Assembly (NCBI GenBank): GCA_034440235.1
Contig: JAWXBR010000053.1
Location: forward strand, 29,993-93,992
DNA: 64,000 nt
Source of the DNA: JAWXBR01 sp034440235
Lineage (GTDB): Bacteria > Bacteroidota > Ignavibacteria > Kapaibacteriales > Kapaibacteriaceae
Direction: 5' to 3'
The translations under genes and the position numbers were made by a program. Under the pieces are notes generated by a model, which saw only the letters and a program-made list of their open reading frames with translations, was not told the origin of the DNA and did no database searches. This document shows, one piece after another, positions 20,700-30,944 of this stretch. The first letter of the stretch is position 1. Every line of letters starts with the position of its first letter.

Positions 20700-21437
20700 A
20701 TGACAATTAGCATCGTAGTCCCGGTATTGAATGAGTCAAAAATTCTAGATGGCATATTGTCTACGTACTCGCGCACATTACGCGACCGTTGGGACGCAGA
20801 ACTTATCGTAAGCGATGGTGGCAGCACAGATGGAACGATTGAGATTGCTCGTTCGCATGCAGATAAAGTGATTTGTCACACCGAGAAACGTAGGCAGACG
20901 ATAGCAGAAGGGCGTAACCTAGGTGCAGAGCATGCGACGGGATCTGTATTGGTGTTTATCAATGGTGATACGGTGCCGGCTGACATTGAGCTCTTCTTCA
21001 AAGTCGTATCGGAGTATGCATCCAAGCAAGGCAAATACAGACGCGCCGCTGCACTAGCATGTCCGGTAAACGTTCCTCTGAGCGAGCGTAAGCCTCTTGA
21101 CGCGGCGTTTGCAACGGCCTATAATGCCTACGTGCACCTTCTAAACACAGCACGAATTGGAGCAGGTCGTGGTGAATGTCAGGTCGTAAGGCGAGATATA
21201 TTCATGCGAGTCGGTGGTTACCGTGCGCGCCTTGCTGCTGGAGAAGATTTCGACCTACTGGCGCGTATCGGTATTAGAGCGCGTGTTCGATTCGCAACCG
21301 AGCTCGTGGTCTTCGAATCGCCAAGACGCTTTCGCAAGTTTGGGTATTTTCGAGTGTTGTATTTGTGGACGATTAACGCGCTTTCTGTTATGATTCGCGG
21401 CCGTTCATCATCCGACGAATGGGAGGCAGTTCGATGA
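20700..21437 (+). CDS. Family 2 glycosyltransferase
   Basis: A 245-residue GT-A fold enzyme. It opens with SIVVPVLNESKILDGIL (nucleotide-sugar binding strand), followed by LIVSDGGSTDGT, then the acidic metal site as NGDTVPAD, and RVGGYRARLAAGEDFDLLARIG, the acceptor/catalytic segment with ED. One hydrophobic stretch near the C-terminus (about 215-232) may touch the membrane. The sugar and acceptor cannot be read from the sequence. It begins one base after the previous stop and overlaps purM by 4 bp. Confidence 0.9.
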   Translation: MTISIVVPVLNESKILDGILSTYSRTLRDRWDAELIVSDGGSTDGTIEIARSHADKVICHTEKRRQTIAEGRNLGAEHATGSVLVFINGDTVPADIELFFKVVSEYASKQGKYRRAAALACPVNVPLSERKPLDAAFATAYNAYVHLLNTARIGAGRGECQVVRRDIFMRVGGYRARLAAGEDFDLLARIGIRARVRFATELVVFESPRRFRKFGYFRVLYLWTINALSVMIRGRSSSDEWEAVR

Positions 21438-22426
21438 GTATCGATTACCGCAGTGCTGGTGTGGATATAGCGGCAGGGGAGTCGCTTGTCGATTCTATCA
21501 AGCCATTTGTAAAGGCTACACGCACCCCTGGTGTTATGTCTGAAATAGGACTGTTTGGCGGATTCTTCGACGCCCGTTTCCCGGGCTATGATCACCCTGT
21601 CTTAGTAGCGAGCACCGATGGCGTTGGCACAAAGCTCATGGTCGCAGTAATGGCCGATGTCCACGATACGGTCGGACAATGCCTTGTAAATCATTGTGTG
21701 AACGACATCCTTGCATGCGGGGCACGTCCGCAATTCTTCCTAGACTATTTCGCAACTGGTCGTCTCGAAACACGCATCGCTGCGGATGTAATTAAGGGCA
21801 TGGCCCTAGCGTGTACTCAAAATGAATGTGCGTTGCTCGGAGGCGAAACCGCAGAAATGCCGGCCATGTACTCGAATGGCGACTATGATGTGGCGGGTAC
21901 AATCGTCGGCGTTGTTGAAAAAGCAAATATTCTGAATGGTGAAAAGGTTAGTATCGGTGATGTCCTCATTGGACTTCCTTCAACCGGACTCCATACAAAC
22001 GGATTCTCACTTGCACGTACTGCACTTTTCCCGAAGTACGACATTCACGAGACGGTGCCTGCTTTAGGGACTACCGTCGCAAAGTCGTTGCTTGCAGTGC
22101 ACCGTTCGTATCTCAAGCCCCTTATGCCCCTTATCGAAAGCGGACAGTTTCATGCGCTCTCGCATATCACAGGTGGCGGAATTGTGGGCAACACGTCAAG
22201 GGTCTTACGCAAGGGGCTTTCGTTAGACATTGACTGGAATGCGTGGACCGTACCCCTAATCTTTCAGCTCATTCAAGAGAGTGGAGTCTCTGACGAAGAG
22301 ATGCGAAACGTCTTTAACATGGGCGTGGGTATGATTGCAATTGTTGCGGCTGATAACGTAGACAATGTGATGAATTCACTTGCCAGCGAACAACCGTTCG
22401 TTGTAGGTCGCATATCCGGTTCGTAA
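21434..22426 (+). CDS. purM: Phosphoribosylformylglycinamidine cyclo-ligase
   Basis: Closes the imidazole ring of the purine skeleton (AIR synthetase, ATP dependent). The 330-residue protein has the family signatures ASTDGVGTKLMVA, HCVNDILACGARPQFFLDY, LLGGETAEMP and ITGGGIVGNTSRVL in order. I choose the ATG at 21434, which overlaps the glycosyltransferase stop (ATGA) and is preceded by a strong ribosome binding site, GGGAGG at 21421-21426. It lies 11 kb from purN; the two purine genes are in different operons here. Confidence 0.96.
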   Translation: MSIDYRSAGVDIAAGESLVDSIKPFVKATRTPGVMSEIGLFGGFFDARFPGYDHPVLVASTDGVGTKLMVAVMADVHDTVGQCLVNHCVNDILACGARPQFFLDYFATGRLETRIAADVIKGMALACTQNECALLGGETAEMPAMYSNGDYDVAGTIVGVVEKANILNGEKVSIGDVLIGLPSTGLHTNGFSLARTALFPKYDIHETVPALGTTVAKSLLAVHRSYLKPLMPLIESGQFHALSHITGGGIVGNTSRVLRKGLSLDIDWNAWTVPLIFQLIQESGVSDEEMRNVFNMGVGMIAIVAADNVDNVMNSLASEQPFVVGRISGS

Positions 22427-25057
22427 GTGCACACCGATGCACGAACCGTCCTGTCTGAAGTATTCGGCTACGAGAATTTCCGCAGCGGACAACAAGACAT
22501 TATCCAAGCTGTTTCGATTGGCCGCGACGTATTAGGCGTGCTGCCTACGGGTGGTGGTAAGTCTCTCTGTTTTCAGATCCCCGCCTTGATGCGTCCTGGT
22601 GTTACACTCGTAGTATCACCTCTCATTGCTTTAATGAAAGACCAGACTCAACGCCTTCGCGAGCGTGGGGTGAAGGCGGCTTCGCTGCACGGAAGCATGT
22701 CGACGGGTGAAATGAATAACACGATGCACGAGGCATCTGTAGGACGTCTTTCGCTTCTTTACGTAGCGCCTGAGCGCCTTGAAAGCACCTCGTTTAGGAG
22801 GCAACTGCAGTCGCTAAAAATTGGTTTGCTGGCTGTCGACGAAGCACACTGCATTTCTGAATGGGGACACGACTATCGTCCCTCGTACCTCGCCATCCCT
22901 CAGCTTTTCGATTTCATTCCAAGAGTACCAATCATTGCGCTGACTGCAACGGCCACACCCGATGTACGGGCAGATGTCATCCGTGCATTGCAGATGCATA
23001 AGGCAGTAGAAGTTGTCCGTGGTTTTGATCGGCCAAACCTTTCCTTGCGTGTTGAAAACACGCCATGGAAAGCTGAGTTTATTACCCGCACTAGTCGTCG
23101 CGATGAAGGTTCGATGTTGGTATATGCCGGTTCGCGCAGACGCGTTGATACGATTGCTGATGAGCTTCGTAGACGCGGTGTGAATGCGGGATCGTATCAC
23201 GCAGGCAAGAGTGATACCGATCGATCTGATGCGCAGGATAAATTTCTCGAAGGTACAATACCGGTACTCGTTGCTACGAGTGCATTTGGTATGGGAATAG
23301 ACAAGGCTGACATCCGCAATGTTGTGCACGCCGACCTAACGCTTACGCTCGAAGCGTACTATCAGGAAGCCGGACGTGCCGGTAGAGATGGCAACCCATC
23401 ATCGTGCACCATGCTGTACCAACAGGCCGATCGTCGGTTGATGGAATTTTTTATTACAAGCACGTATCCCGAAAAGTCTGCAATCGATTCTGTGTACGAC
23501 TATGTGTTCGACAGAGCTGGGGTTGGTATTGGTGGCACACTAACAGAGCCAGTGCTCGCAGATGCAGCAAGTATTGGCACGTCTTTGCATACACCCGTTG
23601 CAGTAGTGAATGGTGCTCTGTCGATTCTTGAACGAGCAGGAATTCTACTTCGTACGAGTCCGACAGGACATTCAAGGATTCGATTGCGAACGTCACGAGA
23701 ACGTTTGGATGAGTTTGCCAATGCCACGAGAGGTGTACATCATGGCGTGGTCGACGCCGTTGTTCGCCTTGTTGCCGGACGTGATATGAACACCGACCTT
23801 GAGTTTTCTGTGTATGAATTCGTGCGCAGGCATGGTTTCACGATTCCCGAATTCGGAAAAGCAATGCATGCTCTTCAGATGGCGCGCCTGTTGCGTTACA
23901 CGCCACCGTCTGTTGGTGGTGGCATCGTGTTGAATGGTGCTCGTACGACACGAGAGGGAATTCCCGTTGATATGGAAGGTTTGCATAGAAGGCGAGAGCA
24001 TGCAGTCCGAAAACTCGAGGTTGTTGTCAGGTATGCAGAGACAACACAATGCAAGCGAACCTTCATTCTACATTATTTCGGCGACCCGGAAGTCAAAGGT
24101 GACTGCGGAAGGTGTTCGTCGTGCCTTTCAACAAAATCAAGACCCGAGTTCAGCGAGCGTCAGCTTGTTATTGCACATGCCGCTCTCCGCGCCGCGTACG
24201 AGGTGCAGGGACGGTTTGGACGAAATGTGGTGGCGGACATCGTCACTGGTAACGTCTCACCCAAAGTCACTTCCTACGCACTCGATCGGTCTACGGTCTG
24301 GAATTCACTTGCCGAACGTACAAGGTTTGAGGTGCTTGAGGTGATTGACGAATGTTTACAACGAGGATGGCTTGTGCAATCGTCATCACTGTACCCTACC
24401 ATTGGAGTAAGTGTTGATGGGGTTAAACAGATACGTCCGTTGCCCTCGCCCCTTACTCTTGAGACCCCTACCAAAAAAAACCTTAAGCCAGCACCTGCAA
24501 TGATGCGGTTGTTGTCGGCACTGAGGCTCGACTTGGCAAACCGTGAAGGTGTCGCAGCATCATCTCTGGTTGGTTTGTCGGAACTTGAACGCATTGCGAG
24601 TGACGCACCAATGACTGCTGAAGAGCTTGTGCCTGGACGTCACGGCAGTGCCTTGTTTTTGTCGAGGCATGGCTCAGAAGTTGTTGCGCTATTGCGAGAG
24701 ATTGCCCAACCCACTGTTCGTAGTGTTCCGAAGTTTGTTGTCGACGAAGAAGTGGTACGGACAGTAGAATCGATCCGCAGTGGCTGGACACTGCGTAATG
24801 TTGCCAGCACACGAAAAATTACTCCAGCGATGGCCGCTCATCACATCGAAACTGCTCTGAAAGCAGGCATGACCGTGAACCGTGATACTCTAGTGCCCGA
24901 TGAACTTTATGCCGACGTTGTCGAGTTCATGCGCACACACCGTTTCGCGAAGCTTCGGCATGTCCGCGAACACCTAACCCAGGATGTTGAGATGGTCGTA
25001 CTTCGTTTAGCATTAGCATTCGCGCGTCGTGAGCTCTTCAATGAGGGAGTTGAATGA
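22427..25057 (+). CDS. recQ: RecQ-family DNA helicase
   Basis: An 876-residue 3'-5' DNA helicase that processes stalled forks and recombination intermediates. Seen: Walker A TGGGKS (K45), DEAH (138-141) with the downstream aromatic-rich loop, the C-terminal RecA lobe (HADLTLTLEAYYQEAGRAGRDG), a zinc site around DCGRCSSC, the RQC winged-helix region, an HRDC domain (about 689-760) and a further helix-turn-helix at the C-terminus (about 775-876). The total length exceeds E. coli RecQ (about 610) because of that extra C-terminal part. The start is GTG at 22427, directly after the purM stop. It overlaps the protease gene by ATGA. Confidence 0.96.
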   Translation: MHTDARTVLSEVFGYENFRSGQQDIIQAVSIGRDVLGVLPTGGGKSLCFQIPALMRPGVTLVVSPLIALMKDQTQRLRERGVKAASLHGSMSTGEMNNTMHEASVGRLSLLYVAPERLESTSFRRQLQSLKIGLLAVDEAHCISEWGHDYRPSYLAIPQLFDFIPRVPIIALTATATPDVRADVIRALQMHKAVEVVRGFDRPNLSLRVENTPWKAEFITRTSRRDEGSMLVYAGSRRRVDTIADELRRRGVNAGSYHAGKSDTDRSDAQDKFLEGTIPVLVATSAFGMGIDKADIRNVVHADLTLTLEAYYQEAGRAGRDGNPSSCTMLYQQADRRLMEFFITSTYPEKSAIDSVYDYVFDRAGVGIGGTLTEPVLADAASIGTSLHTPVAVVNGALSILERAGILLRTSPTGHSRIRLRTSRERLDEFANATRGVHHGVVDAVVRLVAGRDMNTDLEFSVYEFVRRHGFTIPEFGKAMHALQMARLLRYTPPSVGGGIVLNGARTTREGIPVDMEGLHRRREHAVRKLEVVVRYAETTQCKRTFILHYFGDPEVKGDCGRCSSCLSTKSRPEFSERQLVIAHAALRAAYEVQGRFGRNVVADIVTGNVSPKVTSYALDRSTVWNSLAERTRFEVLEVIDECLQRGWLVQSSSLYPTIGVSVDGVKQIRPLPSPLTLETPTKKNLKPAPAMMRLLSALRLDLANREGVAASSLVGLSELERIASDAPMTAEELVPGRHGSALFLSRHGSEVVALLREIAQPTVRSVPKFVVDEEVVRTVESIRSGWTLRNVASTRKITPAMAAHHIETALKAGMTVNRDTLVPDELYADVVEFMRTHRFAKLRHVREHLTQDVEMVVLRLALAFARRELFNEGVE

Positions 25058-28000
25058 AAACATCAATCATCGCAGGATTGCCAATTGTTGCTACGCTATT
25101 CCTAGTCATTTCAACCACTGTACTCGCGGGCGAACAATTCATAATCGAGCTACGGCAGACCAATGTGCGCACACCTGCCCAGGTCGCCCAACAAATAGCA
25201 TCACTGCGTGTTGCCAGCGCCATACCTCTCGTTTCGCACACGGTTGTTTCAAAGACTGTTGAACAAACACTTTCTTCGAATCAACAAGACGCTTTGCGAG
25301 TACTTGAACGTTATGTCGTTATCGACATCGGTAATGAAGACCGCGATGCAGCAATGCATCGTCTCATGCAACTACCAGATGTTGAGCGTGTGCACGTGAA
25401 TCATCGGTTCAGCATTCATGCAGACGCGCTAACAAACGATTCTCTTTCTGCTTCTCAGTACGCGCTGAACACCGTTAATGCAAAAGCCGCATGGACGAAA
25501 GCAACGGGTGAAGGCATCATCGTAGGTGTCCTCGATACAGGCGTAGACTGGACCCACGAAGACTTGCGTCGTGCATTGGCTGTCAACCGTCTCGAAGACT
25601 TAAACAACAACGGCATGTTCGACGCATGGGGCATCGATCAAACTGTAAATGGGGTAAGGGGCGACCTTGATGGCATAGACAACGACGGCAACGGGTACGT
25701 AGACGACGTCATTGGATACGATTTTGTCGATCAGGAAAATCATAACCTTGGTGATGATCGTGTTCGAGATCCGTTCCCATTCGACGAACAGGGGCACGGC
25801 ACATCGGTAGCAGGTGTGATTTCTGCAACTCCAAACAATAAAGTTGGTATAGCAGGACTTGCTTTTAACGCACGTGTGCTCGTCACGAGAGCCTTCGATG
25901 CAACTGGCAATGCCGAAGAGGATGACATCGCAGCGGCTATCATTTACGCTGTGCTTCGTGGTGCGCGTGTTATCAACATGAGCTTTGGGGATGGAGTTGA
26001 TGCACCCGTGCTGCGTGATGCTGTGCGGTTTGCGGCATCATTTGGGTGCACGCTCGTTGCGTCAGCAGGTAACTCCGGACTTGTCACGAGACAGTTCCCT
26101 GCAGGTTACGACGATGTAATTGCGGTAGGATCTACTAACGCTCTCGACCTGCGTTCACCATTCTCAAGTACGGGATCGCTGCTTGCGCTTACCGCTCCTG
26201 GCGAAGGCATCATTACAACGCAAGCCGGAGGTGGATATCGGACGGTTAGCGGTACGTCGTTCGCAGCGCCATACGTAGCCGCGGCTGCTGCCCTGCTCTT
26301 AGAACGTAGTCCAACGCTCTCGGCCAATGAAGTGCGAAGTACACTCGAAGAACAGTCCGTCGATCTTGGTCCGAAAGGTTGGGACCCTGAGTTCGGCTCT
26401 GGTCGCATCGATGCATTCAGACCCTTAACAGCCCCTTCGTGGGCTCTTGTGCGCATCACGAATATTAGGAATGAGCAAGAGGTTGATCGCACTGCACAAA
26501 CTTCAGTCGACGTTAGAGGATCGGCCGTTGCGACGTTGTTCTCTTCGTACGAACTGTCTGTAGGGGCAGGACTCGAGCCGTCGTCATGGACGACATTGTC
26601 TTCGGGCACGCAGGTGCGCGACGAGATACTCGGGGTACTACCGATGAATGTATTATCCAGTGGACTTAACACATTACGCCTCGTTGTTACGCTACAGAAT
26701 GGTCGAACGATTGAAGACCGTAAACGGATTAGTGCGGTCGGTGCCGAAGCCCTTGCAATTACTTCATTCGAGCTCGTGACTGCGTGGCGCGACGACCTTC
26801 GTGTGCCGGTTATGACTCTTCGGACTAGTAGGCCATCGTCGTGTGTTGTTCAATACCGGCTAATTAACCTTAGCAGTCCGTTGTTAAACGAGTTTACAGA
26901 CATGTGGGCCAAGGCCCGCACGCATTCGTTTGCTCTACCTAATGTAGTTGCTGGACTGGCATACGAATACATTGTGTCTTGCGTTGCCGATAACGGCGAA
27001 CGTGTTCAACGAACTGATACGCTGACGGTTGAGAATGTCGCTGCGCGAGTGCAAGGCTGGCAGACTGTGACCGACGAGTCCTTTGCTGGCTACGTCCTGA
27101 ATGATGTTCGTGATCTCTATGGTGATGGCAATAAGTCATTTGTCATGACTGATCTCGGAAGTGGCTCGTTTGGTAAAATGAAAACAGTTACAAAATCATC
27201 CTCGGGCTTTGTGCCTCGGGATACGACAGACGATGTTTGGATTCCACGCGGAATAGGTGATTCTAATGGCGATGGAATTGATGAAGTGTTCGGACATGTC
27301 GTTGGAGAAGCACGCCTTTTTCAATCATCGGTTCTGAACGGCAATCCGTTTGAGCGAACACTTTTCGCAGACTCCACAAGCCGCCGCTGGAATGCTGCTG
27401 GTATGTACGACGTAGACAAAGATGGTCGACCAGACCTCCTTATGCTTTCCGACTCGGGCTGCCTGGCAATAACATATAAAAATGGCAACTATATCAGGCT
27501 TGGTATGGCGCCGAATCCAACTGCACCTGCACCAGGTAGTGCATCAAATCGTGTCGACGAAATATCGATTGCCGCAGGTGACTTTGATAACGATGGCAAC
27601 GTCGAGATTGCGTTCTCGGATACAGATGGCGATCTGATTATAAGTGAGTTTATAAACGGATCGTTCCGAACAGAGTTTGCTGAAGAGAATAGCGGCAACG
27701 GTGGTTCAGGGTTCGTGAGCCGCATTGATTACAATGGCGACGCAATACCAGAAGTTGTGTTCGGAGTGCCAGACAGCACGCAGCCGAATTCTGAACGTGA
27801 TTATGGACGTCAACTCTGGACATACAAGATGTTCTCGAGCAGCGCCGCCGATACCTACAACCTCGTATGGTCCGATCGTTTTGCAGGAGTTCGCACAGGT
27901 ATTGGATTTCGAAATGGAGTAGGTGCCGGACAGCTCAACGCCCGTGGTGGTGACGAACTCATTATTTGTGCGTTCACACGCCTCTACGTCTTTTCATTCG

Positions 28001-29358
28001 ATGACGCAGCCACATCGGGTCAGCCTATCTGGTATCGTCCTGAAGTTGTATCGCCAAGGTTTCTTGTACACGACTTTAATAACGATGGCATAAACGAGCT
28101 GGGGTTCGGCACCACACTGGTCGGACAAGGCTTCATGTCCGGATTCCGGTTCTCGCAAATGGACACCGCGGCATCGCACGGCATTACACCACGTGGTGTA
28201 CGTGCTCGCTTGGTAACAGACACGACGGTACATGTAACGTGGGCGACGGTGTCAGGAGCGCTGCGCTACATCGTTTTTCGATCAACAAATCTTGATGGCA
28301 TTTTCAGGCGCATCGACAGCAGCACCACAACGGAACTGCCGCTTCAGAGCATTGCGCCGGGAGCAACCCATCGGTATCGGGTAACAGCAGTATTCACTAG
28401 CGGAGAAAGTCCGCGTTCCGCAATAGCTGAAGTGCGTTCATTTCAACCATCGAGTGCGTTAAGCGTGGTACCGGCAACGATAGATTCAATTGATCTGCTT
28501 CTCGGTGCCACCTTACGGGTACGTTATAGTGGTCCGATTGGCGAACGAAACGTCGATCCATCGTCCTTTATACTCATGCGTAACAGTGCCGCTGTAGCAA
28601 CAGGCGCATCAGTAGTACTAGCGGGCGACAGTACACTGGTTATTGGCTTCACAGCCATTGCATTGCCGCCTGGGGCGTATACGTTGCGGTGTACGTCTAT
28701 TCGTGACGCTTTCGATGTGCCCACAAACACGTCAGATCTTGTCGTAACGATTGTTGCATCTGCACCATTGGACGAAATTGTCCTGACGCGCCTTCTGGTT
28801 CTCGACCCTAATACAGTTCGCATCTACTTCGATCGGCCCGTCACGTCCGCAACTGCTTCACAGATTGCAAACTATGCCATCACACCAACAGGCTCAATAG
28901 TATCTATCGATCACAACGCCGATAGTGCAACCCTGCACTTCGATCCATCAAAGCCTCTAGGCGCCCTCGGAACAACCTACTACATAACAGTTGCAAACGT
29001 TCTTGGTGATGATGGGGCTGCGATGACGCAGGGGGCTGGCAACACACTCGGATTCGTATTCGCTGCAGACAACCTTGCGAATGTGTATGTATACCCGCAC
29101 CCAGCGGTGTTAAGTCGAGACGCATCTATAACATTCGCAAATCTGACGAATGAGGCTGATGTTGAAGTGCTTGATCAACGCTTCGACGTTATCGCCCTCG
29201 TAAAAGAGCGTGACGGCAACGGAGGTGTTCTTTGGGATCTGCGCGATGAACGAGGTGTCATTGTGCCGCCCGGGGTCTACTTCTACAGGGTTCTTGCACC
29301 GTCAGTAGAAAACACCGTTTCCGAATCGGGACTTAAGAAGCTTCTGATAAAACGCTAG
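25054..29358 (+). CDS. Secreted subtilisin-like protease with T9SS sorting domain
   Basis: A 1434-residue exported S8 peptidase. Signal peptide 1-25; N-terminal propeptide-like region to about 125; catalytic domain about 135-455 with Asp161 (VLDTGVDW), His248 (GHGTSVAG), oxyanion Asn340 (SAGN) and Ser402 (SGTSFAAP). A Ca-binding-looking loop (DNDGNGYVDD) is inserted at about 209-218. Next come FG-GAP/VCBS-like repeats (about 680-1010, with DSNGDGIDE, DVDKDGRPD, DFDNDGN), fibronectin-type and Ig-like segments, and a C-terminal sorting domain ending LKKLLIKR. The triad is complete, so it should be active outside the cell or on the surface. It is the last gene of the 17.7-29.4 kb run, coupled to recQ by ATGA. 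Confidence 0.94.
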   Translation: MKTSIIAGLPIVATLFLVISTTVLAGEQFIIELRQTNVRTPAQVAQQIASLRVASAIPLVSHTVVSKTVEQTLSSNQQDALRVLERYVVIDIGNEDRDAAMHRLMQLPDVERVHVNHRFSIHADALTNDSLSASQYALNTVNAKAAWTKATGEGIIVGVLDTGVDWTHEDLRRALAVNRLEDLNNNGMFDAWGIDQTVNGVRGDLDGIDNDGNGYVDDVIGYDFVDQENHNLGDDRVRDPFPFDEQGHGTSVAGVISATPNNKVGIAGLAFNARVLVTRAFDATGNAEEDDIAAAIIYAVLRGARVINMSFGDGVDAPVLRDAVRFAASFGCTLVASAGNSGLVTRQFPAGYDDVIAVGSTNALDLRSPFSSTGSLLALTAPGEGIITTQAGGGYRTVSGTSFAAPYVAAAAALLLERSPTLSANEVRSTLEEQSVDLGPKGWDPEFGSGRIDAFRPLTAPSWALVRITNIRNEQEVDRTAQTSVDVRGSAVATLFSSYELSVGAGLEPSSWTTLSSGTQVRDEILGVLPMNVLSSGLNTLRLVVTLQNGRTIEDRKRISAVGAEALAITSFELVTAWRDDLRVPVMTLRTSRPSSCVVQYRLINLSSPLLNEFTDMWAKARTHSFALPNVVAGLAYEYIVSCVADNGERVQRTDTLTVENVAARVQGWQTVTDESFAGYVLNDVRDLYGDGNKSFVMTDLGSGSFGKMKTVTKSSSGFVPRDTTDDVWIPRGIGDSNGDGIDEVFGHVVGEARLFQSSVLNGNPFERTLFADSTSRRWNAAGMYDVDKDGRPDLLMLSDSGCLAITYKNGNYIRLGMAPNPTAPAPGSASNRVDEISIAAGDFDNDGNVEIAFSDTDGDLIISEFINGSFRTEFAEENSGNGGSGFVSRIDYNGDAIPEVVFGVPDSTQPNSERDYGRQLWTYKMFSSSAADTYNLVWSDRFAGVRTGIGFRNGVGAGQLNARGGDELIICAFTRLYVFSFDDAATSGQPIWYRPEVVSPRFLVHDFNNDGINELGFGTTLVGQGFMSGFRFSQMDTAASHGITPRGVRARLVTDTTVHVTWATVSGALRYIVFRSTNLDGIFRRIDSSTTTELPLQSIAPGATHRYRVTAVFTSGESPRSAIAEVRSFQPSSALSVVPATIDSIDLLLGATLRVRYSGPIGERNVDPSSFILMRNSAAVATGASVVLAGDSTLVIGFTAIALPPGAYTLRCTSIRDAFDVPTNTSDLVVTIVASAPLDEIVLTRLLVLDPNTVRIYFDRPVTSATASQIANYAITPTGSIVSIDHNADSATLHFDPSKPLGALGTTYYITVANVLGDDGAAMTQGAGNTLGFVFAADNLANVYVYPHPAVLSRDASITFANLTNEADVEVLDQRFDVIALVKERDGNGGVLWDLRDERGVIVPPGVYFYRVLAPSVENTVSESGLKKLLIKR

Positions 29359-29409
29359 TACGAAGCGTACACGACTACGAAGCGTACACGACTACGAAGC
29401 GTACACGAC
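29359..29409. repeat. 17-bp tandem repeats (three exact copies)
   Basis: TACGAAGCGTACACGAC is repeated exactly at 29359-29375, 29376-29392 and 29393-29409, beginning one base after the protease stop codon. Degenerate copies continue to about 29450 and run into the 3' end of mpl. Each unit contains the small inverted repeat TACG-AAG-CGTA. No U-run terminator is seen between these convergent genes. Confidence 0.9.
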
Positions 29410-29436
29410 TGGTAAAGCTTTCACGGCTGGCAAAGT

Positions 29437-30864
29437 TTACACGACTGACAAGAGTTTTCGCAAGTCTCCTACGTTGCCGTTACTAAGTACAGCGATAATG
29501 TCGCCATGATGTACACGCGACTCAAGCCAGGTAACCACCTGCTCTCCCCATGCGGTCTCTGCATCATTCGCATCGATAACTAATACGCTTGGTCCGCGTG
29601 TTTCAATCTCCTCCTTCAAACGCTTTGTGTTAAGTCGTTCTTCGATCTTGTAGCGCTCAGGACGATTGACGGGTCCGATGCAGACACTTGTACATCCATC
29701 GAAACACTCTGCCAGTTCGGTCTGAAAGAATGCGCGCGTTGTTGTGTTCGAACGCGGTTCGAAGCAAACGTGAAGCTTGGCATCGGGGTATTGTTGCTTC
29801 AGTGCCGCGATAGTTGCCTTGATTGCAGTCGGGTGGTGCGCAAAGTCATCGATAACTATTGCGTTGTTCCATGTCGAGATTTCTTGTAGCCTGCGCTTCG
29901 GAGGTACAAACGAGGCAATTGCTCCTTCTATCGTCATGTTGTCGACACCTGCATGTATACATGCGGCAATGGCCATCGTTGCATTACGCATGTTGTGTTC
30001 GCCAGGCATGTGTAGGCGAAAGGCCCCCTGTTGGACCCCTTCCCGAGACAGCGTCCATGCGGTACCTGACGTATTGTAAACAACATCATGAATACGCCAG
30101 AATGCATTGGCGGCAAAGCCGACGGTTTGCACGGGTGCATACGAACGATCGACGGCACGTAAAGAATTAGGATCATCGGCATTGACGAGCACAACGCCGT
30201 TAGAGGGAACAATGCGTACCAAATGTTCAAACGAGCGAATGATAGACTCGATGTCCGGAAAAATATCAGCGTGGTCGAATTCGATGTTGTTGATAACAGC
30301 TATGGTCGGACGGTAGTGCACGAACTTGCTTCGCTTGTCAAAAAAAGCAGTGTCGTATTCATCGCCTTCGCATATAAACACACCGGCAGACGTATTGTGC
30401 AGTTTAGGAGGGATGGCCCTGCATCCAGAACTAAACGTGCTAGGAACGCCACCGATAAGAAAGCCCGGACTTCGTCCGGCACGCTCGAGTAACCAGGCAG
30501 TCATCGATGATGTTGTGGTCTTTCCGTGCGTGCCGCTCACAACAATCGAGGTGTTACGGTCAATAAAAAGTTCGCCGACAAGTGCTGCCATCGACGTCAT
30601 GGGTATGCGATTGTTCAGAACGATCTCTAGCTCGGGATTACCACGACTTATGGCATTTCCGATGACGACCCTGTCGGGACAAATCGACAAAAGCTTGTCG
30701 GAATCGTACCCATCGTACCACTGAATTCCGGCAGTATTCAGGACATCGGACATGGGCGAGTAGACGGCCGAGTCACTGCCAGACACAACATGGCCGAGTG
30801 CGATGCAAGCAGTAGCAAGTGAACCCATAGCTGTGCCGCCAATACCTACAAAATGGAGTTTCAT
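29437..30864 (-). CDS. mpl: UDP-N-acetylmuramate:murein tripeptide ligase
   Basis: Mpl recycles peptidoglycan by joining the tripeptide L-Ala-D-Glu-meso-DAP to UDP-MurNAc. The 475-residue protein is a Mur ligase: N-terminal Rossmann domain with HFVGIGGTAMGSLA, ATP-binding GTHGKTTT (111-118), and C-terminal domain with DDFAHHPTA. The stretch EGDEYDTAFFD...KFVHYRP at 166-186 is diagnostic of Mpl rather than MurC. It agrees with dapD at the right end of the window in pointing to meso-DAP peptidoglycan. It is transcribed alone, divergent from the Asp-box protein. Confidence 0.93.
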   Translation of the reverse strand: MKLHFVGIGGTAMGSLATACIALGHVVSGSDSAVYSPMSDVLNTAGIQWYDGYDSDKLLSICPDRVVIGNAISRGNPELEIVLNNRIPMTSMAALVGELFIDRNTSIVVSGTHGKTTTSSMTAWLLERAGRSPGFLIGGVPSTFSSGCRAIPPKLHNTSAGVFICEGDEYDTAFFDKRSKFVHYRPTIAVINNIEFDHADIFPDIESIIRSFEHLVRIVPSNGVVLVNADDPNSLRAVDRSYAPVQTVGFAANAFWRIHDVVYNTSGTAWTLSREGVQQGAFRLHMPGEHNMRNATMAIAACIHAGVDNMTIEGAIASFVPPKRRLQEISTWNNAIVIDDFAHHPTAIKATIAALKQQYPDAKLHVCFEPRSNTTTRAFFQTELAECFDGCTSVCIGPVNRPERYKIEERLNTKRLKEEIETRGPSVLVIDANDAETAWGEQVVTWLESRVHHGDIIAVLSNGNVGDLRKLLSVV

Positions 30865-30902
30865 GCCAGACGCCCAGAAAACGGTATCTTACTTCAATGC
30901 AG

Positions 30903-30910
30903 CAAAGATA
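30903..30910 (-). promoter_or_regulatory. TAnnTTTG promoter element before mpl
   Basis: Minus strand TATCTTTG, about 39 bp upstream of the mpl ATG. The same octamer is found before ilvE and the agmatinase-family gene. No clear -33 element. Confidence 0.4.
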
Positions 30911-30944
30911 TAGCTGCCACTTACTGTACGATATGGGTGACTTC

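Noticed and set aside
29359..29450. Possible insertion-sequence end or attachment site
   Set aside because: There is no transposase or integrase nearby and no matching inverted end; it is a simple tandem array.
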